From NCBI RefSeq assembly GCF_023638035.1, contig NZ_JAKRVX010000009.1:40328-104327 (forward strand): a stretch of 64,000 bases of DNA, written 5' to 3'. The position numbers and the translations under genes are program-made. How positions within the stretch are numbered: position 1 is the first letter of the stretch; every line of letters begins with the position of its first letter. This DNA is from Natronocalculus amylovorans (GTDB lineage Archaea > Halobacteriota > Halobacteria > Halobacteriales > Haloferacaceae). The notes beneath the pieces are model-generated. The model saw only the letters and a list, made by a program, of their open reading frames with translations, was not told the DNA's origin and did not search any database. This document shows, in pieces, positions 16,327 through 25,105 of the stretch.

Positions 16327-17736
16327 CTACTCGGCTGGCTTTGCGTTTTGATTTAGCCGGAAGACGTTCTCCGGATCGTACTCGGTTTTCAGTGCGACGA
16401 TTCGGTCGTACGCATCACCGAACGTCGTTTCCATCATCTCATTGCTGTCCTCGAAGAACCCCGGGAAATTGAGGTATACCGAACCGTCGGAAAACTGTCG
16501 CATGTCGTCCAAACACTCGCGTGCCCACGTTATGTTAGCCTCGTCTTGATCTGGATCAATCCAGTTTGCCTCTACACCGAGAAGACATGGTGCCTCCCGG
16601 CCGGGGAAGGCGCTTTCGTCGAGTCCGATATCGGTTATTGCACCGCCTAGCGGCCAGACGTCGACCGTCGACAGCGGCGATGGGCTCGCTTTTGCCCACT
16701 CGAGACTGCGATCGATGACGTCGTCGGAGAGCGATTCGAGATACAATGATTTCCAGTAGTATCGCATCCCATCAGGATAATCTTCGTCGAACAGTTGTTG
16801 GAATTCAGTGTATAGCATCCTGCCGCTGAAGTCTGCTAGTGGTTCATCCAACGCTCGTAGCGGTTCGATAGCCGTCTCTCCTTCCGCTGGTGAGTCTGCG
16901 TATAGCCCCAAAATAGCGATTTTTAACGCATCGACAACGTCTGCCGAAAAGAGTTCCTCCTCGGGAAACACCCCGATAGAAACGAGCGTGGTGAGCTCTT
17001 GCGGTGCCGATTCCTCGATATCTCGGAACGCACGCAACACTTCTCCAGCACGGTTCCCAGAGTAGAATACTAATCCGGTCGCAACCTCGGGCCCAACTGG
17101 ATGTAGGTCGAATTCGAATCCTGTGACTATCCCGAACGCGTCACCGCTTCCACGAATGCCCCAGAAGAGTTCCTCGTTCTCGTTCTCGCTAGCGGTGAGA
17201 TACTCGCCATCCGCGGTAACGACGTCAACGGATGTGATGTTGTCGCAACTCAATCCGTATTTGTTTCGAAGGTGACCGATCCCCCCACCGAGAGTGAGCC
17301 CCGCGACTCCAGTATCGGAGACGACACCGAGGGGTGTTGCCAGCCCGAACGCCTGCGTTTCGTGGTCGACATCACCCAACGTTGCGCCTGCTTGCACCCA
17401 CGCCGTTTGTTCCTCCGGATCCACCCAGACACCGTTCATCTCTGAGAGATCGATGACGATCCCGTTGTCGCAAACTGCGCTTCCAGCTACGTTGTGACTG
17501 CCGCTCCGAACCGCCACTGGGAGTTCGTTTTCCCGGGCAAAATTCACCGCGTTGATCACATCTGCTGTTCCTGAGCAATAGGCGATGATGGAGGGATACT
17601 TGTCAATCATCCCGTTCCAGACCGCTCTGGCGTCGTCGTAGCCCTCATCCTCAGGAAGAACTATTTCGCCGTGGAATCGATCGATCAGATTCTGGATAGC
17701 ATCCTCTGAAAGTGTTATTGATGTTGCTTCGGACAT
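16327..17736 (-). CDS. FAD-linked oxidase, berberine-bridge-enzyme-like
   Basis: A 469-residue PCMH-type flavoprotein. His81 in AVRSGSHNVAG is the expected 8-alpha histidyl attachment site for FAD. The later GVAGLTLGGGIGHLRNKYGL segment is conserved, but lacks the Cys of bicovalent plant enzymes, so FAD should be singly attached. The C-terminus has the BBE domain ending (YDRIVALKTEYDPENVFRLN). It oxidises an alcohol, sugar or similar substrate with O2 or another acceptor; the substrate is unknown. The ATG at 17736 is preferred over a TTG at 17850. The monooxygenase remnant begins about 10 bases after its stop, implying a former operon. Confidence 0.87.
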   Translation of the reverse strand: MSEATSITLSEDAIQNLIDRFHGEIVLPEDEGYDDARAVWNGMIDKYPSIIAYCSGTADVINAVNFARENELPVAVRSGSHNVAGSAVCDNGIVIDLSEMNGVWVDPEEQTAWVQAGATLGDVDHETQAFGLATPLGVVSDTGVAGLTLGGGIGHLRNKYGLSCDNITSVDVVTADGEYLTASENENEELFWGIRGSGDAFGIVTGFEFDLHPVGPEVATGLVFYSGNRAGEVLRAFRDIEESAPQELTTLVSIGVFPEEELFSADVVDALKIAILGLYADSPAEGETAIEPLRALDEPLADFSGRMLYTEFQQLFDEDYPDGMRYYWKSLYLESLSDDVIDRSLEWAKASPSPLSTVDVWPLGGAITDIGLDESAFPGREAPCLLGVEANWIDPDQDEANITWARECLDDMRQFSDGSVYLNFPGFFEDSNEMMETTFGDAYDRIVALKTEYDPENVFRLNQNAKPAE

Positions 17737-17872
17737 ATGGTGATCACCTATGTTGCACAGTCGCATAACGTCATTCCGTGACGGCTTTGCAGGAGTTGGG
17801 TCAGAGTCAGTCGATGCACGATCTGTAACCGTTCGGCGGCAGCAAGTCAAGAAACTACTATGAGGGCATTGA

Positions 17873-17899
17873 GTTATTAAAGGGCTGGAGCGACCCTTT
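17873..17899 (-). promoter_or_regulatory. Promoter and inverted repeat upstream of the FAD oxidase
   Basis: A TATA-like element (TTTAATAA on the minus strand, 17873-17881) adjoins the inverted repeat AAAGGG-9 nt-CCCTTT at 17879-17899. The repeat overlaps the upstream edge of the TATA box, where a bound regulator would block or recruit TBP/TFB. The implied leader to the ATG at 17736 is about 110 nt. Confidence 0.4.
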
Positions 17900-17974
17900 C
17901 AGAGACGAACTCACCGCGTTCGAGAAACGGGTTCCCAATGAGATCTACGAAAATCTGGAGATTCGGACGGAGCG

Positions 17975-18685
17975 TTACTCCTGCGGATCGAAAATAGCGG
18001 TCCACCAAATGTCGGGCGGACCGGTCCTGGTCGTGAGGATCTCGGGCATCATGTCGGGATTGAATGCGCCGTGTGGGGCTATCGCAAGGTGGACTTCCGC
18101 CTCTTGCGGCCGTTCCATCGGCATACCGAACGTTTCACCATTCTCCTCGTAGACATCGGTATCCGTCGAGACGGAGCCGTGAAGCGTGAGTTCTGCAACG
18201 CGACTTTGTTCGACGGCACGACCCGCTACAGCGAACGCACCGCCGCTTGCTGGATCTCCAAGATCTTCGGCACCGCAGCTGTTCTCACACTCGTCGGGAT
18301 AATCAAAGATGAATGCCCACAGAGTGAACGCTTCGAGATCCCCCTCCTCGTCGGTCCAGCCGACATCTTCCAAATCCGGGGGGCCGCTAGGATAGGTGTA
18401 CGTCCCTGGTACCGGCGTGGGCATCCTAAAATCGATCAGAATGTCGTTTTCTGTTCGGTGGATTGTCGCACCGTCTCTCGCAACGAGTCGATTGTCAGGC
18501 TCTTGTCCGTAAACGTCTGCAGTCTCCGTAATGACGTCCTCTTGGTCATTGTCGTCGTTGTTATCGTCCGCATTGTCGGAGGCTGCGGTAGCTCCGGCCA
18601 TACCGAGGGCGCCTACACCTACTGCGCTCGCCTGTAATACTGTTCTGCGGAAGATTCCGTCATTTGTTTCGTAATTGTTACTCAT
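17975..18685 (-). CDS. Tat-exported acidic protein of unknown function
   Basis: A 236-residue protein. The N-terminus has a twin-arginine signal (FRRTVLQASAVGVGALGMAG) and a likely cleavage site after ATAAS, then an acidic Asp/Asn linker and a beta-rich domain with two Cys (ENSCG and YPDECEN) that could form a disulfide. The ATG at 18685 is chosen; the upstream extension is Ser/Arg-rich and not coding-like. It ends 11 bases after the start region of the methyltransferase at 18696, so it is probably cotranscribed with it. The folded domain resembles exported haloarchaeal proteins that I cannot name. Confidence 0.75.
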   Translation of the reverse strand: MSNNYETNDGIFRRTVLQASAVGVGALGMAGATAASDNADDNNDDNDQEDVITETADVYGQEPDNRLVARDGATIHRTENDILIDFRMPTPVPGTYTYPSGPPDLEDVGWTDEEGDLEAFTLWAFIFDYPDECENSCGAEDLGDPASGGAFAVAGRAVEQSRVAELTLHGSVSTDTDVYEENGETFGMPMERPQEAEVHLAIAPHGAFNPDMMPEILTTRTGPPDIWWTAIFDPQE

Positions 18686-18695
18686 GTTGTTGCAC

Positions 18696-19466
18696 TCACT
18701 GTTTGCGTGCGGCGATCGAGATGCTCTTGACCCCGTATTTATCGCAGGCACTCGCTGCTTGGTCCGAGATGAACTCGTACTCCGTGTTCTCTCTGACCTC
18801 GATATCAACGAACCCAACCGCCTCGACTACGTCGGTATAGCTGTCGATCTGTTCGGCTCCGCCGATGCAAGCCGCCCAGAGATCTGCATCGCTTTTGATG
18901 CTCTCGGGTAACTGCTGTTCGCTGATAATATCCGACAGTGCGAGCCGTCCATCCGGTCGCAACACTCGGTGTGCCTCCTCGAACACTCGCTCTTTCTCTG
19001 GCGAGAGATTGATCACACCATTCGAGAGTACGGCGTCGAACGATTCATCCTCAAACGGTAGGTCTTCAATATATCCTCGGTGGAAGCTGACGTTATGGAA
19101 GCCGTTATCCGCGGCAAGATTATTCGCTTTTTCGACCTGCTCGGTTGTCATGTCGATACCAGTGACGGAGCCGGTTTCGGTGACGTTCATTGCGGCGTAG
19201 AAAGCGTCCATCCCGGAACCGCTACCCAGGTCGAGTACCTTGTCCTGTGGTTTGAGAGACGCCATTTCGAAGTAGTAACCAACGCCTGCGAACGAGTCGA
19301 TCGCCTCGCTGGGTACGTAGCTTAGAATGTCAGGCTCGTAGCCGAGACGCTTGGCTAGCTCCTGACCCGTCTCGAAGTGGAACTCGGAGTTGGCCGACTC
19401 CGCGACAGCAGCGTACATTGATTTAACCTCGCGTTCGAGTTTGTCCGTGTCGAGTGATTCACTCAT
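18696..19466 (-). CDS. ArsM-like SAM methyltransferase lacking a key cysteine
   Basis: A 256-residue enzyme. Motif I is VLDLGSGSGMDAFYAA near 78, followed by GIDMTTEQVEKA and the family motif LSNGVINLSPEKERVF. Overall it follows arsenite methyltransferase (ArsM), but the Cys of the usual S-N-C-V-I-N-L is Gly150. Only Cys200 (AACIGGA) and Cys241 remain. True arsenite methyltransferases use several cysteines to bind As(III), so this copy probably methylates another substrate. It lies in a same-strand run with OsmC (12-base gap) and the Tat protein (10-base gap), suggesting an operon. Confidence 0.82.
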   Translation of the reverse strand: MSESLDTDKLEREVKSMYAAVAESANSEFHFETGQELAKRLGYEPDILSYVPSEAIDSFAGVGYYFEMASLKPQDKVLDLGSGSGMDAFYAAMNVTETGSVTGIDMTTEQVEKANNLAADNGFHNVSFHRGYIEDLPFEDESFDAVLSNGVINLSPEKERVFEEAHRVLRPDGRLALSDIISEQQLPESIKSDADLWAACIGGAEQIDSYTDVVEAVGFVDIEVRENTEYEFISDQAASACDKYGVKSISIAARKQ

Positions 19467-19478
19467 TGTTGGTCACCG

Positions 19479-20084
19479 TTAGTCGTCGCCCGCCACCGCT
19501 GCGGGCGTGTTGATGGTCATATCGACGTCTTGAGCGAGCGAGACAAGCGTGTAAACGGGTGCTCGACGTGCCCATTCATCGATCATATCCTGATCGAGGT
19601 CATCACCGTCGATCTCGATCTCCGCCGTCAGATTCTCGTACACTGAGTCGGCTTCCTTGAGTTCTTTGAGGCTGAAAAGAACTGCAGGATCAAAATCAAT
19701 CCGGACACGTGTTTGGAGATGGTCGATCTCCACGCCGTTGGCGGCGGCGTTGATAGAAATGCCGACGTTGATACAGGCGGCCAGCGCTGATAGCGCCGCT
19801 TCGATCGGTTCGATTCGGTCGACCGGACCGAGCCATCCACCAGCGTCCAATACTTCCTTCCAAGCACCGTAAGGGACCGTGAACTCGCGCGTGTTCCGAG
19901 CAATTGTCTTCCCGCCAAGTTCGTAACTGTCGATCTTCGCCAGACTGTGTGCGGCCGTTCCCTCATAGGTTGCAGATGCTCCCAGCCCGAGCTGGACGGC
20001 ATCTGGATTATCGGCTGCGTGTTGGGCGAACCCTTCGAGTGTTTCGAGGTCGATACCGTGTGCGGTTTGTTGGTCTTTAGTCAT
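19479..20084 (-). CDS. OsmC family protein
   Basis: A 201-residue protein with the OsmC/Ohr fold. The peroxidatic-type Cys is at 104 in the conserved helix (EAALSALAACINVGISI), and the C-terminal half follows the family pattern. The second Cys of Ohr and OsmC peroxidases is replaced in RRAPVYTLVSL, so the two-Cys peroxidase mechanism may not operate. OsmC proteins usually reduce organic hydroperoxides. As first gene of a likely three-gene operon with the ArsM-like enzyme and the Tat protein, it points to stress handling of an organic or thiol compound. Confidence 0.83.
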   Translation of the reverse strand: MTKDQQTAHGIDLETLEGFAQHAADNPDAVQLGLGASATYEGTAAHSLAKIDSYELGGKTIARNTREFTVPYGAWKEVLDAGGWLGPVDRIEPIEAALSALAACINVGISINAAANGVEIDHLQTRVRIDFDPAVLFSLKELKEADSVYENLTAEIEIDGDDLDQDMIDEWARRAPVYTLVSLAQDVDMTINTPAAVAGDD

Positions 20085-20282
20085 GGTGTGGTGTCACCTT
20101 GCCAGAGACACTACGAAGCCGATGATTGTGTAGTTATTTTCTGCTATTCCGGCGGCCCCTGGCGATCCTGCACCTTCTGAAAACAAGGCACCTACAGGAA
20201 TTGCCCTCTGGAGATGGCCACCTCTGTATCGGTTTCAATCCGACACTTCACAACAAAATAAGTCAAGTGTCCCGCTGGGAGA

Positions 20283-21107
20283 TCACTCGGCTATCTGTCG
20301 GGATTCGATCGGTCGGGCATCAGAACGGTAGCGTTCGTAGACCGATTTCGCCCACTTATTGACCACCGCTACGTCTGTATCGATTACTCCCTGAACGGTT
20401 CCGCTGTCCTGCTCGTAACAACTAATGACGACACGCTCATCGAGCAGGCCAGTTCCATGTGGTGGCAACTCGTCATGCTCTAGTACCGTGAAATTATCCT
20501 GTTGTAGTAATTCGGAACACCGCTTCGGATACGTTGAGAGGAAATATGTATGGCAGTTTGGGCGATCGATTAGCGTTACGTCTACGCCATCATCAACCAG
20601 TTGACAGAGAACGTCAAAACACGGATCCATCAGCGCAACCTCAGGGCGGAGATATCGTACCGTCGTCGTCTCCTTGAGAAGCGACTCAAATCGTGTTACT
20701 GGCCGATACGGGACATCGGGATCAGCAATAGTAATCGTCAGTTCAGACCAAGTCTCGATCGGAAATTTGCTGACCTCATCGGGGAGCCAGTGCCAGACGT
20801 CACGCAGTTTTCGTTCGGTTTCGAACCAGTCGAGCAGGTCATCCATCTCGGTGGCGATCGCTTCTCCCAACCGAGTTGCTACATACTGGTAGCCGTCTTT
20901 CTGGATCCAGAGCCGCTCTCCGAATTCGTTCAACGTCCGCCGGATCGTGGACGAGGAAACGCCAGTTTCCTCACAGAGTTCGGACCGACTTCGGGGACGC
21001 TCTGCCAGCGCAACGAGTGCTGGGATGCGGTGTTCCGATCGCGAGAGGTAGGCGATGTCGCCGATCGGCGAGTCTGGTGTTTGGTGATGTATGTTATTCA
21101 GCCCCAT
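20283..21107 (-). CDS. FilR1-like winged-helix transcriptional regulator (second copy)
   Basis: A 274-residue paralog of the regulator at 14682-15500. The winged helix (LSRSEHRIPALVALAERPRS, then GVSSSTIRRTLNEFGERLW) precedes the FilR1-type middle domain with the shared PYRPVTRFESLLKETTTVR segment (PYQPVERFTHLLTDTTTMR in the other copy). A TATA-like TTTTAA at 21131-21137, about 27 nt before ATG 21107, makes it leaderless and decides the start; the frame to 21332 reads through the hairpin at 21210. It lies just upstream of the OsmC operon on the same strand, its likely target. Confidence 0.77.
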   Translation of the reverse strand: MGLNNIHHQTPDSPIGDIAYLSRSEHRIPALVALAERPRSRSELCEETGVSSSTIRRTLNEFGERLWIQKDGYQYVATRLGEAIATEMDDLLDWFETERKLRDVWHWLPDEVSKFPIETWSELTITIADPDVPYRPVTRFESLLKETTTVRYLRPEVALMDPCFDVLCQLVDDGVDVTLIDRPNCHTYFLSTYPKRCSELLQQDNFTVLEHDELPPHGTGLLDERVVISCYEQDSGTVQGVIDTDVAVVNKWAKSVYERYRSDARPIESRQIAE

Positions 21108-21130
21108 GATTTGAGTACGCAAACAACCAT

Positions 21131-21137
21131 TAAAATC
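21131..21137 (-). promoter_or_regulatory. TATA-like promoter of the second regulator
   Basis: GATTTTA on the minus strand, about 27 nt before the ATG at 21107; supports the short protein start. Confidence 0.45.
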
Positions 21138-21209
21138 ATTTGGCTCAGATAAATCGCTGTAAGGCACCGGAAGCATCCGTATACGATGTAGGCTGAGGGA
21201 ACTACAAAG

Positions 21210-21240
21210 CCACGGCTCACCCGACCCGTGGTCGTTTACT
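21210..21240. repeat. Solo hairpin resembling an IS200/IS605-type end (copy 2)
   Basis: CCACGG...CCGTGG stem with a loop containing CTCACCCGAC, followed by TCGTTTACT. Loop core and 3' tail match copy 1 at 6230-6260. It lies upstream of the second regulator with no transposase nearby. Confidence 0.5.
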
Positions 21241-21441
21241 TGAGAGAATTTCAATACAGCAAATAAAATATAGTTATTTTGTACTATGGGTGCAATACCT
21301 CTGTTCGAAAACGCGACACGTTTTTGTTGCAACGAGATGAATGCGTCTCGTCATGCTACTTTGGGGAGGGAGAATGTCAATTAAACAATGGTCTGTTACC
21401 AACTTCAGAAAACTTATAACATACAAAGATTGGCTATAGTT

Positions 21442-22023
21442 ATGAGTTATTCCGGGCAAGAGCAACGGGCATCAGAGAACGAACAGAAAGAACAATTGCC
21501 TGAAACCAGTGGACAGCATCATCATCATCATCAGAAAGATGGTGTCGCTGATTCAACCGACGGCAGCGTTACATTGCAGCGACGAGGTTTCTTGGCGGTG
21601 GTTGGTTCAGCTGCCGTCCTCCCTGGAGTTGTGAGCGGTACAACAGACGCTACAGAACAAGAGGGGTACGGTCTCAATGGTTACGGTGAGGGTGGCTATG
21701 GACACACCATCGAAGACAGCAGTGACGATGAGGTTGAAGATGTAGACGAGGCCGAAATTGACGATACGCGGAGTAGTGTCGATAGTGAAACTGACGATAG
21801 CGATCCAGACACAGATGATGACTCATCTGCGCAAGGTGACGACACGGGCGAAGACAGCTCATCGGGATCTGAGACGCCAAGCTCGGACACAGGCATAGAA
21901 AATGAAACATCAGATCTCGCACCAGGCTTCGGGTTGCTTGCAGCCGGCAGTGGGTTGGGCGCTACCGCTGCCTATCTACTCGCCAAAGAGCACTTCTCGT
22001 CCGATGGTGACAACGAGGAATAA
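21442..22023 (+). CDS. Tat-exported GYG-motif acidic protein (paralog 1)
   Basis: A 193-residue protein. A His run (QHHHHHQK) precedes a twin-arginine signal (LQRRGFLAVVGSAAVLPGVV). Right after the signal is GYGLNGYGEGGYG, then about 80 very acidic Ser/Asp-rich residues, and a C-terminal hydrophobic segment (LAPGFGLLAAGSGLGATAAY) ending in a charged tail. The PGFG start of that segment resembles PGF-CTERM anchors, but the tail is longer and acidic, so an ordinary C-terminal membrane anchor is equally possible. The same GYG-x2-GYG-x3-YG motif follows the Tat signal of the protein at 26884. Function unknown; probably cell-surface. Confidence 0.75.
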   Translation: MSYSGQEQRASENEQKEQLPETSGQHHHHHQKDGVADSTDGSVTLQRRGFLAVVGSAAVLPGVVSGTTDATEQEGYGLNGYGEGGYGHTIEDSSDDEVEDVDEAEIDDTRSSVDSETDDSDPDTDDDSSAQGDDTGEDSSSGSETPSSDTGIENETSDLAPGFGLLAAGSGLGATAAYLLAKEHFSSDGDNEE

Positions 22024-22328
22024 GAATAGATATAAAACAAAAAATCAGTAGGGAACGGTTGTCTCGATCGAATAATACGACGTGAGCCTCGAACGACCGA
22101 ATCGATGGGCCTCGGAAAAGTAGTGGTTTGCGTCCCAAATTTTTCAATTCCAATTGGGAATCGTTTCTGTTGACATATTGTAACTATTTTATTCTTGTTT
22201 AGCCTAAAACCAGCAATGGTGATCGATGTCCGTTTGACCAGTCGCCGGTGTAACCGTTTTGGGAATGTGGATCTCGGCTGTGAGTATGTTGATGCACAAC
22301 GGACGATTTTGGGAGGCTTCTAGTTCAC
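22024..22328. other. Intergenic region, nothing recognised
   Basis: About 300 bases between the GYG protein and the DUF457-like gene. No coding frame, RNA gene or clear promoter was found beyond scattered AT-rich stretches. Confidence 0.4.
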
Positions 22329-22940
22329 ATGATGCCATGGGAGCACGCCGTTATTGGATACATTGGTTATTCGCTGTTCATCCATGCATTCTACCGTGAT
22401 TCACCTACCGCCAGCGAAACCATTGTCGTGGTCTTCGCGTCAATACTACCGGATCTCATTGATAAACCGCTCGCGTGGGAGTTTGGTATCTTCGCATCAG
22501 GATACGCAATCGGTCACTCGATCTTCTTCGCCGTGCCGCTCTCTCTCGCTGTTGGACTGCTGGCCTATCGACGGGGGAGCCCGCGTCTCGGCTGGGCGTT
22601 CGGGATCGGCTATCTGCTTCACACGCCGTTCGATATCATTCCATCGTACGTTCGAGATGGTGAGGTACCGATCGACCGTGCACTGTGGCCGCTCCACAGA
22701 TCCGGGTCCGGCGAAGGTGGCGAGTTTCGTGGCGAATTTATAGGGAACATGGTCCCGTACGCACAGTGGGCCCTAGAAGAAGCCACGTCTGGAGAGCCCT
22801 CACCGTACTTCCTCTTTCTGCTCGGACTCTTCGGTTTCACCTTTCTGCTCTGGCTTTACGACGGAGCGCCCGTCGCCAGGGAAGCGGTCCAAATCGCCAC
22901 AAACAGAGAGTCACACGCGGATGACGATCGAAGTCGGTGA
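22329..22940 (+). CDS. DUF457-like membrane-bound metal-dependent hydrolase
   Basis: A 203-residue membrane protein starting MMPWEHAVIGYIGYSL; the His in this N-terminal segment, the ILPDLIDKPL motif (Asp pair), GHSIFF and the later LLHTPFDIIP are the metal-ligand-like positions of the YbcI/DUF457 (LexA-regulated membrane hydrolase) fold. Four to five helices are visible, the last near YFLFLLGLFGFTFLLWLY. The substrate is unknown; relatives resemble lipid phosphate- or ester-hydrolysing enzymes. The two adjacent ATGs (22329 and 22332) cannot be told apart. Confidence 0.75.
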   Translation: MMPWEHAVIGYIGYSLFIHAFYRDSPTASETIVVVFASILPDLIDKPLAWEFGIFASGYAIGHSIFFAVPLSLAVGLLAYRRGSPRLGWAFGIGYLLHTPFDIIPSYVRDGEVPIDRALWPLHRSGSGEGGEFRGEFIGNMVPYAQWALEEATSGEPSPYFLFLLGLFGFTFLLWLYDGAPVAREAVQIATNRESHADDDRSR

Positions 22941-23328
22941 ATCAGAACTGTGATTCGGAAAACTGCCTCAGTCTTTGAGTGCAGCGAGTGCCGTTTTCGA
23001 TTCAGGAAAAGACATACAACGAGTGTGAACCCACAAGCTCAAATAATCACTTCTCATGATTGTCTGAACAAATGTGTGTGGACGATCGGCTATTGAAACA
23101 ATCGCCATACGATCGGGATTTGATACAAAGCCAGTCAGATGGCTTATGAAGAAGCGAATGTGCGGATCGTATATCTGGGGTTGCTCGAAAAGAGTAGTTG
23201 ACTTACAAATGGTAATAACGTTAATTCGTGTCGATGGAGTGTCTCGAAAGGCAATCTAGAAACTCAACCGATCCCCAAATTTAAACAGCCTGCTGATCAG
23301 ATTCGCTTGGAGATTACGAATTTGAACC
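22941..23328. other. Intergenic region, nothing recognised
   Basis: About 390 bases without a supported gene. A TTTAAA element about 45 bases before the ATG at 23329 could promote the downstream trio with a 20-nt leader. Confidence 0.4.
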
Positions 23329-24111
23329 ATGAAAGTAACACGTTGGCCAAATACAATCCTTCACAAATCCCTCGAAAAAATACCCCACAGAGTGTGGAGT
23401 ACCGACCCTCAATCATTTGAAGCTATCTTCGAAAGGTACGACAAGTACGACCTCGTCTGGGTACACATTGGCCTGAGTGACGTGAACCGCGCGTTGCCCG
23501 GAAACCCGTACGAAAACGTAATGAACGCGCTGAGGGCTAATTTCGAGAACATACTGGCGACAGGATTCACCCACTATTTCAGAAAATCACGGGTCTACGA
23601 CAAACAACATTCGAGGCCGGGACACGGAACGTTCGTTCGATTATTTTTTAATGACGCGGATTATCGAACTAATGATGCGATCAAATCGATTCTCGTGAAA
23701 GGGGAGTATCGGTTCGATGAGTGCAATCACCGGAATACATACAGCAAAAATGGATGTTTCGAACAGGTCAAGAAGGATGACGCGCTAACAATCTCAATTG
23801 GAACTCCGTGGCTTATCTGTTCGTACCTTCACCACATCGAGGCCAACCACGGCGCGCCATACATGCCTGCAAAAGAGTACAAGGGAGTAATGCATGATAA
23901 CGGATCCATGTCCGAGATTACCCAGACAACCCAGATGTATGACGGCATATGGACGTTTAACAAGTTCAAATTGCAGCGGCACCTGCGAGCAGCCGGTATC
24001 TTAGACGAGTACGACCTCAACGGTCTGTCGATTTATGCTGCATCGATCCCTGAAATCGATACGTTTGTTTCTGGGAAAATGAAACAAGATCCGTATTATC
24101 TCGTCACGTGA
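23329..24111 (+). CDS. AAC(3)-family-like N-acetyltransferase
   Basis: A 260-residue protein. The segment SRPGHGTFVRLFFNDADYR, an ECNHRNTYSKNGCFEQV stretch, and the end (TPWLICSYLHHIEANHGAPY then MPAKEYKGV) follow the order of aminoglycoside 3-N-acetyltransferase fold proteins, in which a His and an acidic residue near the acetyl-CoA site act in catalysis. Such genes in archaeal and bacterial surface loci usually acetylate amino sugars, not antibiotics. Its stop overlaps the likely GTG of the next frame, and the neighbours are a sugar-type O-methyltransferase and a CmcI-like enzyme, so glycan decoration is the best guess. Confidence 0.65.
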   Translation: MKVTRWPNTILHKSLEKIPHRVWSTDPQSFEAIFERYDKYDLVWVHIGLSDVNRALPGNPYENVMNALRANFENILATGFTHYFRKSRVYDKQHSRPGHGTFVRLFFNDADYRTNDAIKSILVKGEYRFDECNHRNTYSKNGCFEQVKKDDALTISIGTPWLICSYLHHIEANHGAPYMPAKEYKGVMHDNGSMSEITQTTQMYDGIWTFNKFKLQRHLRAAGILDEYDLNGLSIYAASIPEIDTFVSGKMKQDPYYLVT

Positions 24112-24176
24112 GGTGTTTACATCTATTCCATGTTTCTGAAATAATATTCAAATCATGGGATATCGATTGTTCGGCC

Positions 24177-24992
24177 ATGTTTCGCCGACTGTATTCGGAC
24201 CATATTCGTACAATCAGTAAGCGATATAATATTCATCCGTTTATTTCGAGAGGATACAAAGCCTACGAAACCGCAAGGTACGCGATCGTCTCGAAACTCG
24301 GTCGGGATACCTTCCCAGTGTCAGTGAGCGGAATCGATGCACAGTTCACTGTCACCACACAGTCCGAGTACGACCGACTGCGGCGAATCAATGAAAACGA
24401 CGACCTGATGTTACTCTTAGCGGAACTTCGTCCAGGCGACACCCTCTGGGATTTTGGCGCTAATATCGGAACCCACGCGATACTCGCAGGCAAGCTACTA
24501 CAAAACGGATCCGTTCTGGCGGTTGAACCGTATCCCCGAAACGTGCGCAAACTCAGGCATAACGTCGTTAATAACGGATTGGATAATGTCAGCGTGGAAG
24601 AGGCGGCGTTGGGCGATCAAAATGGGGAAATTGAACTCGGGATTGAGGACGGCGGTGAAACCGGAACCGTTGGACACAGTACCGTCACAAAGAGCGACTC
24701 AGGATCGATCACTGTCCCGATGAGAACCGGAGATTCGTTCCTCTCTCAATATCCACAGCCCGATGTGGTGAAAATCGATGTTCAGGCTGCTGAAATGCAA
24801 GTATTAGAAGGTATGACAGAGGTACTACATTCGGGCTGCCGCACCGTTTTTTGCGAAACTCATCCCCGCATGGGTGTCGATACCGACGAAGTCTGTGCGT
24901 TCTTCGAAAGATTCGATTTCCACCCTCGCGTGGTCAATGAAGATGAAATCACGGCGCAGGTTATTGCACATAGGGTCTCTACCTCCAGGTGA
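24177..24992 (+). CDS. FkbM family methyltransferase
   Basis: About 271 residues from ATG 24177. The SAM site is LWDFGANIGTHAILAGKLL, followed by VLAVEPYPRNVRKLRHNV and, further on, VVKIDVQAAEMQVLEGM, which are the diagnostic FkbM motifs. FkbM enzymes O-methylate sugars or polyketides; in surface loci they usually modify glycans. A longer frame starts at GTG 24108, overlapping the acetyltransferase by four bases; I prefer 24177 because residues before it look like linker sequence, but coupling through the GTG is possible. Confidence 0.85.
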   Translation: MFRRLYSDHIRTISKRYNIHPFISRGYKAYETARYAIVSKLGRDTFPVSVSGIDAQFTVTTQSEYDRLRRINENDDLMLLLAELRPGDTLWDFGANIGTHAILAGKLLQNGSVLAVEPYPRNVRKLRHNVVNNGLDNVSVEEAALGDQNGEIELGIEDGGETGTVGHSTVTKSDSGSITVPMRTGDSFLSQYPQPDVVKIDVQAAEMQVLEGMTEVLHSGCRTVFCETHPRMGVDTDEVCAFFERFDFHPRVVNEDEITAQVIAHRVSTSR

Positions 24993-25105
24993 GAAATATT
25001 GGGGGCGACCAGATGACTCGTATAAGGTAATGCAGGTAAATAAAATGGCCAATAAAACGCCTATACTTTTTTGTGGCAAATAGCCGTCATTCAAGAAAGA
25101 GAGCT

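Noticed and set aside
18696..19466. Arsenic resistance as the role of the ArsM-like gene
   Set aside because: The Cys in the family motif is Gly and no arsenic transporter or ArsR regulator is nearby.
21480..21540. Run of His codons near the N-terminus of the first GYG protein, considered as an engineered tag
   Set aside because: Five His codons in an otherwise native, Tat-signalled haloarchaeal protein are a natural low-complexity run; nothing else suggests engineering.
23329..24111. Aminoglycoside resistance as the role of the AAC(3)-like protein
   Set aside because: Archaeal ribosomes are largely insensitive to these drugs and the neighbours are sugar-modifying enzymes, so glycan acetylation is more likely.
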